Counted from the stretch's first letter, positions 43,937 through 53,650 are shown. The stretch: 64,000 nucleotides of DNA from Streptomyces sp. TN58 (GCF_001941845.1 NZ_CP018870.1:620001-684000), one strand, 5' to 3'. Notes: a model not told the origin generated them from the sequence alone. Program-made: numbers and translations.

Positions 43937-44179
43937 TCACGAAGCCAGCGGAAGATCGTCCGCGAGACGGAACGACCCGCCCTCCCGCTCGACGTAGCCC
44001 TCGTGGCTGAGGGTACGCAGCAGGTGGTAGACGGTGGGCAGCGGGATCCCCGTGACCCGCGAGAGCCGTTTGGCGGTCGCCCCGCCTTCCGCGTACATCG
44101 CTTCCACGAGCCGCAGCGCGCGCTGCACGGAACCGATCAGGGTGGGTGTGCTGTCCTTCTGGATGCGGTCGGTTCCCAT
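43937..44179 (-). CDS. IclR-type HTH protein without effector domain
   Basis: This 80-residue protein contains only the IclR winged helix: SVQRALRLVEAMYAEGGATA, then RVTGIPLPTVYHLLRTLSHE and GYVEREGGSFRLADDLP. The roughly 170-residue ligand-binding GAF-like domain is absent, and the stop follows directly. A G-rich site precedes ATG 44179. It might be a free-standing DNA-binding protein or a truncated regulator. It is encoded 160 bp upstream of the LC7 cluster on the same strand and could control it. Confidence 0.8.
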   Translation of the reverse strand: MGTDRIQKDSTPTLIGSVQRALRLVEAMYAEGGATAKRLSRVTGIPLPTVYHLLRTLSHEGYVEREGGSFRLADDLPLAS

Positions 44180-44336
44180 GAATGGTCCCCCTGCTCCGGT
44201 ACGAGGCGTGGCAGACCCATCAAAGTCGCTCACCGCCCGCAAAACCAGCGGACGCGCGTAAACCCGAGCATAAGATCACCGGACCCGGCGAGGCGGTCCG
44301 CGGGCGAAGCCCGGTCATTCCGCGGTCAGTGCGCGG

Positions 44337-46307
44337 TCATGCGCGGTCGGTCCCCGGGCTTCCCGGGGCCGCGGCGGCCTGCGCCGACTCCAGCAGGTAC
44401 GGTACGTCGATCACCGCGACCCCCGGGGTGAACAGCAGGCGCGCCTTGAGCCGGAGGGCGTTCTGGTTGTGCAGGGGCTGCTCCCACCAGTGCCCCACGA
44501 CGTACTCCGGGATGACCACGGACAGCATGTCCGTCGCCGGTTCGGCGGCCAGCTCCTGCACGTGTTCCATGATCGGGCCGACGACCTCGCGGTAGGGCGA
44601 GTGGATGATCTTCAGGGGGAGGCCCGGGTCGTGTTCGTCCCACGCCTGGCGCAGCCGCGCCGCCTCCGCCTCGTCGGCGGCGACGGTCACCGCCGTCAGG
44701 GTGTCGGGGCGCAGCGCCTGCGCGTAGCCGATGGCCTTGAGCGTCGGGGCGTGCACGGCGGCGACCAGGACGAGCACGTGGTGGCGGGCCGGTCTGCGTG
44801 GCCTGGCCCCGGGGGCGACGCCGACCTGCACGGCGACCCGGTCGTAGTGGCGGCGCACACCCTTCATGCCGAGGAACAGCAGGGGCATGGCGATGACGAC
44901 CAGCCAGGCCCCGTGCGTGAACTTGGTGACGAGGACGATGACGAGGACCAGCGCGGTCAGGGTGGCGCCGAGCGCGTTGACGGCGAGCCTGCGGTGGATG
45001 TGGCGGCGCTCCTCGCGCGGGGTGGCGGGTGAGGCGAGCGCTTTCCTCCAGTGCCGGACCATGCCCGACTGGGAGAGGGTGAAGGAGACGAACACGCCGA
45101 TGATGTAGAGCTGGATGAGGCGGGTCAGTTCGGCGTCGAAGGCGACGATGAGGGCGACGGCGGCGAGCGCGAGGAGCACGACGCCGTTGGAGTAGACGAG
45201 CCGGTCGCCGCGGTTGTGGAGCTGGCGGGGCGCGTACCGGTCCCGGGCCAGGATCGAGGCGAGCGTCGGGAAGCCGTTGAAGGCGGTGTTCGCGGCGAGG
45301 ATCAGCACCCCGGCGGTGACGGCCTGGAGCAGGTAGAAGAGGAAGTGCCAGCTGCCGAAGGTGGCCCGGCCGATCTGGGCGAGGGCGGTGGACGTGGCGG
45401 TGCCGGGGGGCAGGCCCAGTTCGGTGGGGTCGGCCGCGACGTGCACCTCGTAGGTCATGGCCAGCGCGGTGACGCCGGCGAACATCGTCACCGAGAGGAA
45501 GCCCATGGCGGCGAGTGTGGTGGCCGCGTTCCTGGCCTTGGGCTTGCGGAAGGCGGGGACGCCGTTGCTGATCGCCTCGACGCCCGTGAGGGCGGTGCAG
45601 CCGGAGGCGAAGGCGCGCATCGCGAGGAGCACCAGGGCGAGTCCGGTGTAGGTGCCGGTCGCGATGATCGGCAGGTCGGCGGACTCGGCGCGGATGGTCT
45701 GGCCGGTGCCGAGCCGTACGGCGGCGACGGCGAACATGAGGTAGACGACGAGGACGAAGCCGTAGGTGGGGATGGCGAAGAGGCGGCCGGACTCCCTGAC
45801 GCCGCGCAGGTTCATGACGGTGAGCAGCGCCACGAAGGCGACGGACATGGCCACTTCGTGGTCGTCGAGGGCGGGGACGGCCGAGGTGATGGCGGAGACC
45901 CCGGAGACGACGGAGACGGCGACGGTCATCACGTAGTCGACGAGCAGGGCGCCGGCGGCGGTGAGGGCCGCGGTCTGCCCGAGGTTCTCGGCGCTGACGA
46001 CGTACGCGCCGCCTCCGCCGGGGTAGGCGTGGCAGGTCTGGCGGTAGGAGGCGATGACGACGACGAGCAGGACGGCGATGGCGGCGGCCGCGTACCAGGT
46101 CAGGTGGAGCAGTGCGACGCCGCCGAGGGCGAGGACCAGCAGGATCTCCTCGGTGGCGTAGGCGACCGAGGAGAGAGGGTCGCTGCAGAAGATCGGCAGG
46201 GCGAGCCGCTTGGGGAGCAGGGTCTCGCCGAGCCGCGCGGTGTCGAGGGGTTCACCGACGAGCACCCGCTTCGCATGGATACGCCTCATTTGCGCATGAT
46301 CGTGCAT
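44337..46307 (-). CDS. APC-superfamily permease, KimA (KUP-type K+ importer)-like
   Basis: The product is about 656 residues, with 12 transmembrane helices (about 40-460) and a cytosolic C-terminal domain. Similarity to Bacillus KimA runs through the whole chain: KRVLVGEPLDT, DPLSSVAYATEEILL, SYRQTCHAYPGGGGAYVVS, GVEAISNGVPAFRKP, ILAANTAFNGFPTLASIL, and the USP-like tail LHNQNALRLKARLLF. KimA is a proton-coupled potassium importer controlled by c-di-AMP, though amino-acid permease remains possible. ATG 46307 is followed by a second ATG at 46289. It lies 43 bp downstream of the PucR gene. Confidence 0.85.
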   Translation of the reverse strand: MHDHAQMRRIHAKRVLVGEPLDTARLGETLLPKRLALPIFCSDPLSSVAYATEEILLVLALGGVALLHLTWYAAAAIAVLLVVVIASYRQTCHAYPGGGGAYVVSAENLGQTAALTAAGALLVDYVMTVAVSVVSGVSAITSAVPALDDHEVAMSVAFVALLTVMNLRGVRESGRLFAIPTYGFVLVVYLMFAVAAVRLGTGQTIRAESADLPIIATGTYTGLALVLLAMRAFASGCTALTGVEAISNGVPAFRKPKARNAATTLAAMGFLSVTMFAGVTALAMTYEVHVAADPTELGLPPGTATSTALAQIGRATFGSWHFLFYLLQAVTAGVLILAANTAFNGFPTLASILARDRYAPRQLHNRGDRLVYSNGVVLLALAAVALIVAFDAELTRLIQLYIIGVFVSFTLSQSGMVRHWRKALASPATPREERRHIHRRLAVNALGATLTALVLVIVLVTKFTHGAWLVVIAMPLLFLGMKGVRRHYDRVAVQVGVAPGARPRRPARHHVLVLVAAVHAPTLKAIGYAQALRPDTLTAVTVAADEAEAARLRQAWDEHDPGLPLKIIHSPYREVVGPIMEHVQELAAEPATDMLSVVIPEYVVGHWWEQPLHNQNALRLKARLLFTPGVAVIDVPYLLESAQAAAAPGSPGTDRA

Positions 46308-46350
46308 GTTCGCGCATTTCTTTCGGCGAACATCCCTTTCCGGGCTTGTG

Positions 46351-47832
46351 TCACCCGGCGAGCTCTTCGGCCCGGTGCGCCAGCCACAGGTCGTAGCGGG
46401 CGCTTGGGGACTGCAGCAGCGAACGCTCCAGCAGGGTTTCGATCCGGGCCAGCCGCTTGCGGACGCCGGGGACGGAGACCCCGAGGGCGGCGGCGGCCGG
46501 CACGAGGCGGGCATCGTGCGCCAGCCAGGCGCCGACCGTGCTCCGGGCGCCGGCCGGGGCGTCCGGACCGGTCAGTCGGCTCAGGTGGGCCCTGGCCCAC
46601 TCGGCCAGCCGCGGGTCGCGCAGGACCGCGTCCAGGCCGGGGGCGGCAGCCGGGGAGGCAGCCGGGGCGGCGGCGCTCCCCCACCCCTCCGCCGGGGCCA
46701 GCCGGAGCGCCAGGGAGAGCGCCGCCTGGTCGCCGAGGCGGCCGAGGTCCAGCCCGAGCAGCGTCTCGACCAGCCGGACCCTCGCGGCCAGGGTGTTGCG
46801 GTGGACCTTCAGCAGCCGGGTGGCGTGCGGCCCGAAGTCCAGCCAGGCGTGGGCGGTGGCTCGCAGTTCCCGCCCGCCGGGGTCCTGGGGGCGGCGGGCC
46901 ACGTACGAGTGGAGGGGCGCGAGCAGGGCTCCGGCCCAGTCGGCCCCGGCCTCGTGAGCCGCGAGCGCCAGCTCCGGGCCGGGGCCGAACCGGGCGTGCC
47001 GTTCGGCGTGTCCGCGGGCCACGGCCAGGGCGTGGAAGGCCTGGGTGTAGGCGGCGGGGGCCTGCCCCAGGGCCAGTTCGCCACTGACCCCGACCGCGCA
47101 GTCCGGGTCGGTCGCCGTCAGCGCCCCGGCCAGGGGGTCGTGATCGGCGGACGCCGGTTGCGCGTCGGCCGGGACCAGGATGATGAGGTGGCGCACATAG
47201 ACCGGGCAGCGCACGACCCAGGCCCGTCCGCCGGTCAACTCCTGGCACAGCCGGGCCACTTCCGCCCGTCGGCCGGAGCGGCACTCGGCGACGTACATCC
47301 GCATCGGGTCGGGCAGCGGGGGCCGCAGCGCCTCGGCGATCTGGTGGGCGGTGGAGAGCCGGTCGTTCATCAGCAGGTGGAGCACGGCCTCGCGGGCGCG
47401 CGCCTCGGCGACCGCCGCCCGCTCCTCCCGCCGTCGGGCCTCCTCGGCACACAGCACCAGGGCCAGCGGTACGGCGGCGTCCGCCAGCAGCGCGGGCGCC
47501 TCGGGCGGGTGCGGCAGCGGCAGTACGGCGGCCAGTGCGCGCCCCGTGTCCGGGGCCCGGCCCGCGTCCAGCGCGAACAGCAGGGTGGCGGACCCGTCGC
47601 CGCGCAGTACGGCGGACCGTACACCGCGGGCCTTCATCTCGGCGGCGCCGCGGACGGCGGCCTCGGGCACGTCCCCGGCCTGCCCGCGGTCGGCCCCGGC
47701 AGCGCCGGGGTCTCCCGCGCGCACCACGCCGGTCCAGCCGCCGAGGCGGGCGGCGAGCCACCCCAGCAGCGCGGCCGACCCCCCGGTGTGGGCGAGCCGG
47801 TGGGCCTTGAGAACGTCGTCGGACCGTGACAC
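46351..47832 (-). CDS. PucR/CdaR-family transcriptional regulator
   Basis: The product is about 493 residues. The N-terminal and central regions are alpha/beta, GAF/GGDEF-like sensor parts (AVPLALVLCAEEARRREERA, YVAECRSGRRAEVARLC). Two HTH-like segments follow: LLKVHRNTLAARVRLVETLLGL, the PucR-type HTH_30, and a further LGVSVPGVRKRLARIETLL. The start is uncertain; GTG 47832 is in frame within a plausible context, while the longest frame begins at 47898. It precedes the KimA-like permease by 43 bp on the same strand, so the two are probably co-transcribed and may share a signal. Confidence 0.8.
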   Translation of the reverse strand: MSRSDDVLKAHRLAHTGGSAALLGWLAARLGGWTGVVRAGDPGAAGADRGQAGDVPEAAVRGAAEMKARGVRSAVLRGDGSATLLFALDAGRAPDTGRALAAVLPLPHPPEAPALLADAAVPLALVLCAEEARRREERAAVAEARAREAVLHLLMNDRLSTAHQIAEALRPPLPDPMRMYVAECRSGRRAEVARLCQELTGGRAWVVRCPVYVRHLIILVPADAQPASADHDPLAGALTATDPDCAVGVSGELALGQAPAAYTQAFHALAVARGHAERHARFGPGPELALAAHEAGADWAGALLAPLHSYVARRPQDPGGRELRATAHAWLDFGPHATRLLKVHRNTLAARVRLVETLLGLDLGRLGDQAALSLALRLAPAEGWGSAAAPAASPAAAPGLDAVLRDPRLAEWARAHLSRLTGPDAPAGARSTVGAWLAHDARLVPAAAALGVSVPGVRKRLARIETLLERSLLQSPSARYDLWLAHRAEELAG

Positions 47833-47879
47833 CGGCGCATTCAACCACCCGCCGCACACTGTGCGCTGTGATACCGGTC

Positions 47880-48474
47880 TCGGCCGCTCACTGGGCACAG
47901 CGAACCCTGCGGACGGCGGCGCGCCCGCCTAGATTGGTCGACGAGCGGACGGATCCCGGCGCCATGAGTACGGATACGGGGGAGGCACCGGGATCCGCCG
48001 CTCGTGTCCCGGACCCGCCGGAGCGGGCCCTCCGGCGTTTCGCCGGCGCGCGGGTAGCGGCCGGGGCGCCTGCTGTGAAGGCCCGATCACGCCGCCGTAC
48101 CGGGTACGGGGTCCTCCGTTCGGGGGTATCGCCGGGCGGGCCGTCAACCAGGCCCCCGCACGGGCGCGGACGGGCGGAGGGGCTCGTACACATCGGGCAT
48201 CCGATCGAGCCGTGGTGGGCGGATGGCCCAATTCCGGTCACCGGTCGCCGACATGCCTCCCCGCCCCACCGGCGGGCCCGCGCATCACGGCACCACAGCG
48301 CGCTGACCGGTTTCGTTCGCACACGACAGCGGGCCCGTAAGGCCTCAGGCATATGCCATGAGCAAGAACGTAGCGGATGTTGCCAAACGCCTTACACACT
48401 GTCGCTGCCTGTGCAACAGTCGTTACCGGTCCTTCCTTCAGACTTGGCCGTGCCGCGCCTGTATCGGAGTTCTC
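47880..48474. other. Intergenic region with no supported gene
   Basis: About 600 bp between the PucR gene and the phosphatase. A plus-strand ATG at 47963 opens a long frame that starts plausibly (MSTDTGEAPGSA) but loses coding character and overlaps the phosphatase out of frame. At 48398-48420 an ACTGT-N13-ACAGT dyad lies 55 bp upstream of the phosphatase start and could be regulatory. I see nothing else. Confidence 0.5.
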
Positions 48475-49899
48475 ATGCCGTCCCACCTGTTCGCGGACCG
48501 TCCCGCGCAGCCGCCCGAGCCGGGGTCGGTGGACGCACTGATCTCGCAGACCCGGCGCCTCCGGGGAGACGTGGACGCCGTCCGCCGCGACACCGTCGTG
48601 GACGACGACGACGCCCAGGGCCGCTGGCAGCGCGCCCTGTGCGACCTCGCCGTGCACCACCTCGACGACCTGCGCGAGCACCTCGGCCAGCTCAAGGAGG
48701 GACTGCCTCCGGTCCCCGACGCAGGAGCGTTCCCGCAGCAGGCGGCTCCCGAAGCCGCGCCCGAGGCCCAGACGCGGGTCGGCAGCGCCGAGTGGAACCT
48801 GCTGACCGACGAGGTCAGTTGGTCCGACGAGCTGTTCCAGATCTTCGGCCGGTCCCCCGAGGCGGGTGCGCTCCCCCTCGACGAACTGGGCTCCACCCTC
48901 TTCTCCGAGGACCAGCCGCTGCTCACCGCATGGGTCACGGCCTGCCTCGTGGACGGCAAGCCCATCGACGGGGAGTTCCGCATCGTGCGGGCCGACGGCC
49001 GGGTCCGGACGCTGCACATGAGGGGCGAGCCGGTGCTCGACTCCGACGGCTGCACGGCCTCCATGTGGGCCGTGCTGCGGGACGTGAGTGAACTGCGCCG
49101 CAGCCAGCGTGCGGTGCGGGAGTCCCGTGACTCGCTGCAGCGTCAGCGGGAGATCGCGCAGACCGAACACCGGCTGGCGGTCGAGCTGCAGGAAGCCGTA
49201 CTCCCCCCGTGGCGCGGCTCCCTGCGGTTCCCGCACAGCGACGCCGGCTCGCTGGACGTGGCCGCGCACTACCTGCCTTCCGCGACCAGCGCACTGGTCG
49301 GCGGGGACTGGTACGACGCGCTCGAACTCCCGGACGGCTCATCGATGCTGACGGTCGGTGATCTGACCGGGCACGGCGTGACCGCCACGTCCGGAATGGC
49401 GATGATGCTGGGCGCCCTGCGCGGCATGGCCATGGCCGGTATCGCACCGGGGCCGCTGATGGGCTGGCTCAACCAGCTCCTGGAGACCTCCGTCCAGCCC
49501 GCCCTCGGCTCGGCCGTGTGCTGCAGTTACGACCCCGCCCGCCGGGTGCTCACCTGGGCCCAGGCGGGCCACCCCGCCCCCCTGCTCTTCCGCCGCGGAT
49601 CGGGGCGCGCCCTGGCACCGCCGGAGGGCATCCTGCTGGGCGCGACCTCCGGGGCCACGTACGGGCAGGCCGAGGAACGGCTCGAAGTCGGCGACCTGCT
49701 GGTTCTGCACACGGACGGCCTGACGCCGCGCAGCATCGAGTTCAGCCGGGCGGACGGGACCGAGCGGCTGCTGGCACTCGCGCCGCGCTTGTCGGCGGCG
49801 CGGTCGGCGCAGGACTGCGTACGGCTGGTGGTCGAGGAGTTCGGCGAGGCGGAACGGGAGGACGACGCCTGCGTGCTCGTCGCACGGGTCGGCGGCTAG
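48475..49899 (+). CDS. PAS-PP2C (SpoIIE-type) serine phosphatase
   Basis: The product is 474 residues: an acidic helical N-terminus, a PAS domain (about 100-210, AEWNLLTDEVSWSDELFQIF, FRIVRADGRVRTLH), a coiled-coil linker (RAVRESRDSLQRQREIAQ), and a PP2C/SpoIIE domain (about 250-470). The phosphatase domain has metal-binding motifs VGGDWYDAL, VGDLTGHGVTA, LVLHTDGL and the EREDDACVLV end. It would dephosphorylate STAS-type antagonists in response to a PAS-sensed signal. ATG 48475 has GGAG 5 nt upstream. It probably acts in the same type of pathway as the STAS genes at 487-1692, but a direct link is not shown. Confidence 0.92.
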   Translation: MPSHLFADRPAQPPEPGSVDALISQTRRLRGDVDAVRRDTVVDDDDAQGRWQRALCDLAVHHLDDLREHLGQLKEGLPPVPDAGAFPQQAAPEAAPEAQTRVGSAEWNLLTDEVSWSDELFQIFGRSPEAGALPLDELGSTLFSEDQPLLTAWVTACLVDGKPIDGEFRIVRADGRVRTLHMRGEPVLDSDGCTASMWAVLRDVSELRRSQRAVRESRDSLQRQREIAQTEHRLAVELQEAVLPPWRGSLRFPHSDAGSLDVAAHYLPSATSALVGGDWYDALELPDGSSMLTVGDLTGHGVTATSGMAMMLGALRGMAMAGIAPGPLMGWLNQLLETSVQPALGSAVCCSYDPARRVLTWAQAGHPAPLLFRRGSGRALAPPEGILLGATSGATYGQAEERLEVGDLLVLHTDGLTPRSIEFSRADGTERLLALAPRLSAARSAQDCVRLVVEEFGEAEREDDACVLVARVGG

Positions 49900-49944
49900 G
49901 GGGAGTCCGCTCCTGACCCGCCGGGCCGGTCGTACGCACTTCAG

Positions 49945-49966
49945 GGCCGCGCCGGAAGGCGCGGCC
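49945..49966. terminator. Bidirectional hairpin terminator between convergent genes
   Basis: GGCCGCGCC, loop GGAA, GGCGCGGCC (perfect 9-bp stem), followed by TCTCTCGTG. It sits between the phosphatase gene (plus) and the NsdA-like gene (minus), so it can serve both. Confidence 0.78.
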
Positions 49967-50096
49967 TCTCTCGTGTCTGCACTCTCGTCTGTGCGCGGGC
50001 GTGTCTGCGCTCGCGCCGTCGGCACGTCGGCGTACCGGACATGCGGAAGCCGTGGGCGACGCGGAAGCCGGGGACGGCGGTGGCCGGCCTGGGGTC

Positions 50097-51596
50097 CTAC
50101 GCCCGGCCGGCCGGCCGGCCGCTCGGCGCCGGGCTGTCGGGGAGGGCCAGCTCGATCTCCTGCCGCAGGTCCTCGATGCGCGCGTAGCCGGCGTACTGGG
50201 CGGTGAGCCGGTACATCTCGCGGAGCCGGTCCCAGGTCCGGTGCGAGGAGGTCTCGTTCATCGAGACCAGCGCCAGGCGCGCGTAGCGGTCGGCCTGTTC
50301 CGGCTCGTCGGCGATGAAGCAGGCGGAGGCCATGGAGATGTAGTCGAAGATCTGCGAGCGCTGGTAGCCGTCGCCGCGCAGCCGTAGCGCTTCCTTGGCG
50401 TGACGCGCCGCGATCGGCGCCGCCGTGGCGTCGTGGTCGGCGAGGGTCCGGTAGGCGAGCGCCTGCATGCCGTGCAGGTCCGCCTCGTCGAAGTGCTGCA
50501 TCCAACTCGGCGGCGGGACGTCGCCCTTGTCGGAGACGAACAGCTCCTCCGCCTCGCCCAGGGTGCGGCGCATGGCCTGGCCCTTGCCCATGGCGGCCTG
50601 CGCCCACGCCTCGATGGTGTGCAGCATGGCGCGGGTGCGCGGGAGGGTCTGCTCCCCGGAACCGGACTGGGCGAGCTTCATCAGGTCCAGGGCCTCGTTC
50701 GGCTTGCCGAGGTGGACCATCTGGCGGGCGGCGCGGGACAGCGCCTCACCCGCGCGCGGGCGGTCGCCGCCCTCGCGTGCCGCGTGGGCGGCGATGACGA
50801 AGTACTTCTGGGCGGTGGGTTCGAGGCCCACGTCGTGCGACATCCAGCCCGCGAGGACCGCCAGGTTGGCCGCCACCCCCCACAGCCGCCGCTGGAGGTG
50901 GTCGGGGTGGTGGTAGGCGAGCATCCCGCCCACCTCGTTCAGCTGCCCGACGACGGCCTTGCGCTGCAGCCCTCCGCCTCTGGAGGCGTCCCAGGCGCGG
51001 AACACCTCGACGGACCGCTCCAGCGCCTCGATCTCCTGGGAGCCGATCGGCGCGGCCTCGTAGCGGTCGTAGCCCGCCGGGTCGGCCTGGAAGGAGTCCC
51101 CGAAGTGCCCGGGGGCCGTCTTCGCCAGAGCGGGGTCGGTGTGCAGCCAGTCGTACATGGCGTTGCTGAGGGCGGAGCCGGCGGTGAGCACGGCACCCGC
51201 GCCCATCAGACCGCGTCGGTTGAGCATGAGGTCCATTCCCGTGAATTCGGTGAGGACCGCGGCTGTGCGTTCGGGCGCCCAGGGCATGCCGTCGGGGTTC
51301 TCGCGAGCCCCGTCCGGCTGCCGTCTGGAGGTGCGCCGCTGCCGTACGAACCCGAGGTCCTCGATGGTCACGACACGACCGAGCCGCTCGGTGAACAGTG
51401 CTGCCAGTACCGTGGGCACCGGCTCGCGGGGGCTCTCCCCCATGTCGATCCAGCGCCGTACCCGCGAGGTGTCGGTGGCCAGTTGGGGGTGGCCCATGGC
51501 CGCCGCCTGCCGGTTCACCATCCTCGCCAGTTCGCCCTTCGACCAGCCGGCCAGGCCGAACAGGTCGTTCAAGCGGGTGTTTGGACCTTTGCTCAC
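50097..51596 (-). CDS. NsdA-like regulator of differentiation/antibiotic production
   Basis: This 499-residue protein has the architecture of Streptomyces NsdA, a negative regulator of sporulation and antibiotics in S. coelicolor. It starts with an XRE-like HTH (WSKGELARMVNRQAAAMG, then DTSRVRRWIDMGESPREP). A hydrophobic middle segment (LMLNRRGLMGAGAVLTAG) follows. A TPR-like helical domain comes after it (AGWMSHDVGLEPTAQKYFVIA, ALSRAARQMVHLGKPNEALDL). GTG 51596 is chosen for its fit with the HTH; GGGGGC lies upstream. It is divergent from the phosphotransferase-fold gene, so the 230-bp gap probably carries both promoters. It could be NsdA itself or a paralogue. Confidence 0.8.
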   Translation of the reverse strand: MSKGPNTRLNDLFGLAGWSKGELARMVNRQAAAMGHPQLATDTSRVRRWIDMGESPREPVPTVLAALFTERLGRVVTIEDLGFVRQRRTSRRQPDGARENPDGMPWAPERTAAVLTEFTGMDLMLNRRGLMGAGAVLTAGSALSNAMYDWLHTDPALAKTAPGHFGDSFQADPAGYDRYEAAPIGSQEIEALERSVEVFRAWDASRGGGLQRKAVVGQLNEVGGMLAYHHPDHLQRRLWGVAANLAVLAGWMSHDVGLEPTAQKYFVIAAHAAREGGDRPRAGEALSRAARQMVHLGKPNEALDLMKLAQSGSGEQTLPRTRAMLHTIEAWAQAAMGKGQAMRRTLGEAEELFVSDKGDVPPPSWMQHFDEADLHGMQALAYRTLADHDATAAPIAARHAKEALRLRGDGYQRSQIFDYISMASACFIADEPEQADRYARLALVSMNETSSHRTWDRLREMYRLTAQYAGYARIEDLRQEIELALPDSPAPSGRPAGRA

Positions 51597-51825
51597 GTCA
51601 AGCCCCCAGGTTCTCGGCTGAGTTGACAGTAGCCCCCCGTCAGATGCCCAGCGACTATTCGCCAGGCTTCGCCAGGGCACGCCCGATGGTTCGCCACCTT
51701 GCGCCGGGTGTCAGGTAGGAATGCGCCTCCCCGCCCCGGTCACCGGCGGAACTCCCCAGGGTGATGCACGGGATCGGCGGGGCGGCGTACGCAACTCGTC
51801 GGCGCACGAAGGGATCCGTATCACC

Positions 51826-52950
51826 ATGTACGCAGCAACGTCCTCCGTGTCCGCACCGGTCCGGTCGCACCGCACGCTCCCGGTGGGTGGCGGCCCCTAC
51901 CTCGAACCGGGCCGCGCGTCGGCCGCGGCGCAGGGCGCGGTCCGGGCGCGGCGGATGCCGAGCCCCGGGTCCCAGCCCGTCAGCGGAAGAATCGACCTCT
52001 CGGGGCCGCAGGGCGCGCAGCTGCGCACCGCGCTCGCCTCGGTGCAGCGGATCTGTCCGGAGTTCGCGCCGGTGCAGGTGCTGCGGCGCAGCGGCCGCTC
52101 GGTCCTCCTGGTGGGCACCACCGGGCGCTTGACCGCCGTGGCGAAGGTTTTACTGGACCACTCGCCGGAGTGGCGTGAGCGCTACCGGCACGAAATAGCG
52201 GCATACCGGGCGTTCGTCCGGCACCGCCCGCCGGTCCGGGTGCCGCGGCTGATCGCCGCCGACCCCGAGAACTGCACGCTGGTGGTCGAGCGGATGGCGG
52301 GCCGGGTCGCGGCGCTCCAGCGGCACCCGGTGGAGCCGCCGCCGCGGGTGGACCTCCGGGCGGCCCTGGGCGCGGTGTGCCGGGTCAACCAGTGGCAGCC
52401 GCCGGCCGAGCTGTTCGGCACCCCGATGAACTACGCCCGGCGGATCGCCCGCGACTACGAGCTGGGCCTGCTCACCGACCGGGACCTCGGCGACCTGCAG
52501 AAGCTGCTGCACGGGGTCAAGCTGTCGGGGGCCGGGCTGCAGTTCAACCACGGCGACGCGCTGCTGTCGAACCTGCTGCTGTCCCCCGCCGGTCCGGTGC
52601 TGCTCGACTGGGAACACGCGGGCTGGTACCTGCCGGGGTACGACCTCGCCACCCTGTGGACGGTGCTCGGTGACGCCCCCGCCGCCCGCGCCCAGATCAG
52701 CCGGCTGGCCCAGTCCGCCGGTCCGGTGGCCCGGGACGCCTTCCTGATCAACCTGATGCTGGTGCTGACGCGGGAGATCCGGATGTCCGAGACGGCGGTG
52801 CAGCGCTCGATGCTGGCGGCCGCCCCGGCCCAGCCGCTGCCGATGGGCGCCCTGTCCTCCGGGGAGGAGCAGCGGCTGCTGCTCCGCCGCCTGCACGACG
52901 ACGCGGGCATGGCCCGCCGGGCGGTGCGCGCGGCGGTCGGCACGCGCTGA
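51826..52950 (+). CDS. Aminoglycoside-phosphotransferase-fold kinase, TTA-containing
   Basis: The product is 374 residues. Residues 1-75 are low complexity. The APH/choline-kinase fold follows: [20 protein letters not shown] (ATP-binding strand and Lys), [13 protein letters not shown] (hinge), [13 protein letters not shown] (catalytic loop; HGD with Asn) and [18 protein letters not shown] (metal-binding D). The substrate is not predictable; many Streptomyces members act on small molecules or maltose. Codon 109 is TTA (52150-52152), implying bldA dependence. ATG 51826 has GAAGGGA about 11 nt upstream. It is divergent from the NsdA-like gene. Confidence 0.88.
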   Translation: MYAATSSVSAPVRSHRTLPVGGGPYLEPGRASAAAQGAVRARRMPSPGSQPVSGRIDLSGPQGAQLRTALASVQRICPEFAPVQVLRRSGRSVLLVGTTGRLTAVAKVLLDHSPEWRERYRHEIAAYRAFVRHRPPVRVPRLIAADPENCTLVVERMAGRVAALQRHPVEPPPRVDLRAALGAVCRVNQWQPPAELFGTPMNYARRIARDYELGLLTDRDLGDLQKLLHGVKLSGAGLQFNHGDALLSNLLLSPAGPVLLDWEHAGWYLPGYDLATLWTVLGDAPAARAQISRLAQSAGPVARDAFLINLMLVLTREIRMSETAVQRSMLAAAPAQPLPMGALSSGEEQRLLLRRLHDDAGMARRAVRAAVGTR

Positions 52951-52975
52951 CCGCCCCTGCTCCAGCCCCCTTCAC

Positions 52976-53012
52976 GCGAAGTCCCGTGGCCCCCACCGCC
53001 GCGGGACTTCGC
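52976..53012 (+). terminator. Hairpin terminator of the phosphotransferase-fold gene
   Basis: GCGAAGTCCCG, a 15-nt loop, CGGGACTTCGC (perfect 11-bp stem), located 25 bp after the stop codon. Confidence 0.8.
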
Positions 53013-53226
53013 TCGTTCGCGGTCGGCAAGCGCGCGTGGCGGTGGGCGCGCCCGGCAGGCGCAGTGTCCGGTGCGGTGCATCGCAAGGCGGAGGGCCACG
53101 GCTCGTACCGGACGTACGTGCGTGGTCCGACAACGCGGCGAGGTGCCGTACCGGGCGCCGTGACCTGGTGAACCCTTACGGTCGCAGCACTGGCGTGGGG
53201 GCGGGTCGATCGACGGGAGGTGCCGC

Positions 53227-53619
53227 ATGCGGTCCGGAGTGCACAAGTGGGAGGCGGTTCGGGAGTTCGCCCTCGGTCTGCCGGAGGCCTTCGAGGACCA
53301 TCCCTGGGGTCCCGAGGACTGTGTGGTGAAGGTGAACAAGAAGATCTTCGTCTTCCTGGGCAACACCGACGGCCCGGGGCAGCCGGGGCTGTCGGTCAAG
53401 CTCAAGGACGAGGCGCTGCACGGACATGCGATGGCGGCGCCGGGGGCGGCGCCCACCGGATACGGTCTGGGCCGGTCCGGCTGGGTGTCGGTGCCGCTGG
53501 CGGGGAAGGGGGCGCCCTCCGTGCAGGTGCTGTGCGAGTGGGTGGAGGAGAGCTACCGCACGGTGGCGCTCAAGCGGCACGTGAAGGAGCTGGACGCGCG
53601 GATCCACGCGGAGGACTGA
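53227..53619 (+). CDS. MmcQ/YjbR-family DNA-binding-like protein
   Basis: The 130-residue protein is of the MmcQ/YjbR (DUF419) family: VREFALGLPEAFEDHPWG, then DCVVKVNKKIFVFLG, SVKLKDEAL and a C-terminal GWVSVPLAGK with VEESYRTVALKR. The fold is CyaY-like and often annotated as DNA-binding without proof. GGGAGGTG precedes ATG 53227. It stands alone with a promoter-like gap before it. Confidence 0.9.
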   Translation: MRSGVHKWEAVREFALGLPEAFEDHPWGPEDCVVKVNKKIFVFLGNTDGPGQPGLSVKLKDEALHGHAMAAPGAAPTGYGLGRSGWVSVPLAGKGAPSVQVLCEWVEESYRTVALKRHVKELDARIHAED

Positions 53620-53650
53620 GGGGTCGTGTGCTCCGGGGGCGCCGGATGGC

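Noticed and set aside
47963..49091. Plus-strand frame starting MSTDTGEAPGSA
   Set aside because: It starts plausibly but overlaps the phosphatase out of frame and lacks coding character later. It could be a short remnant but is not supported.
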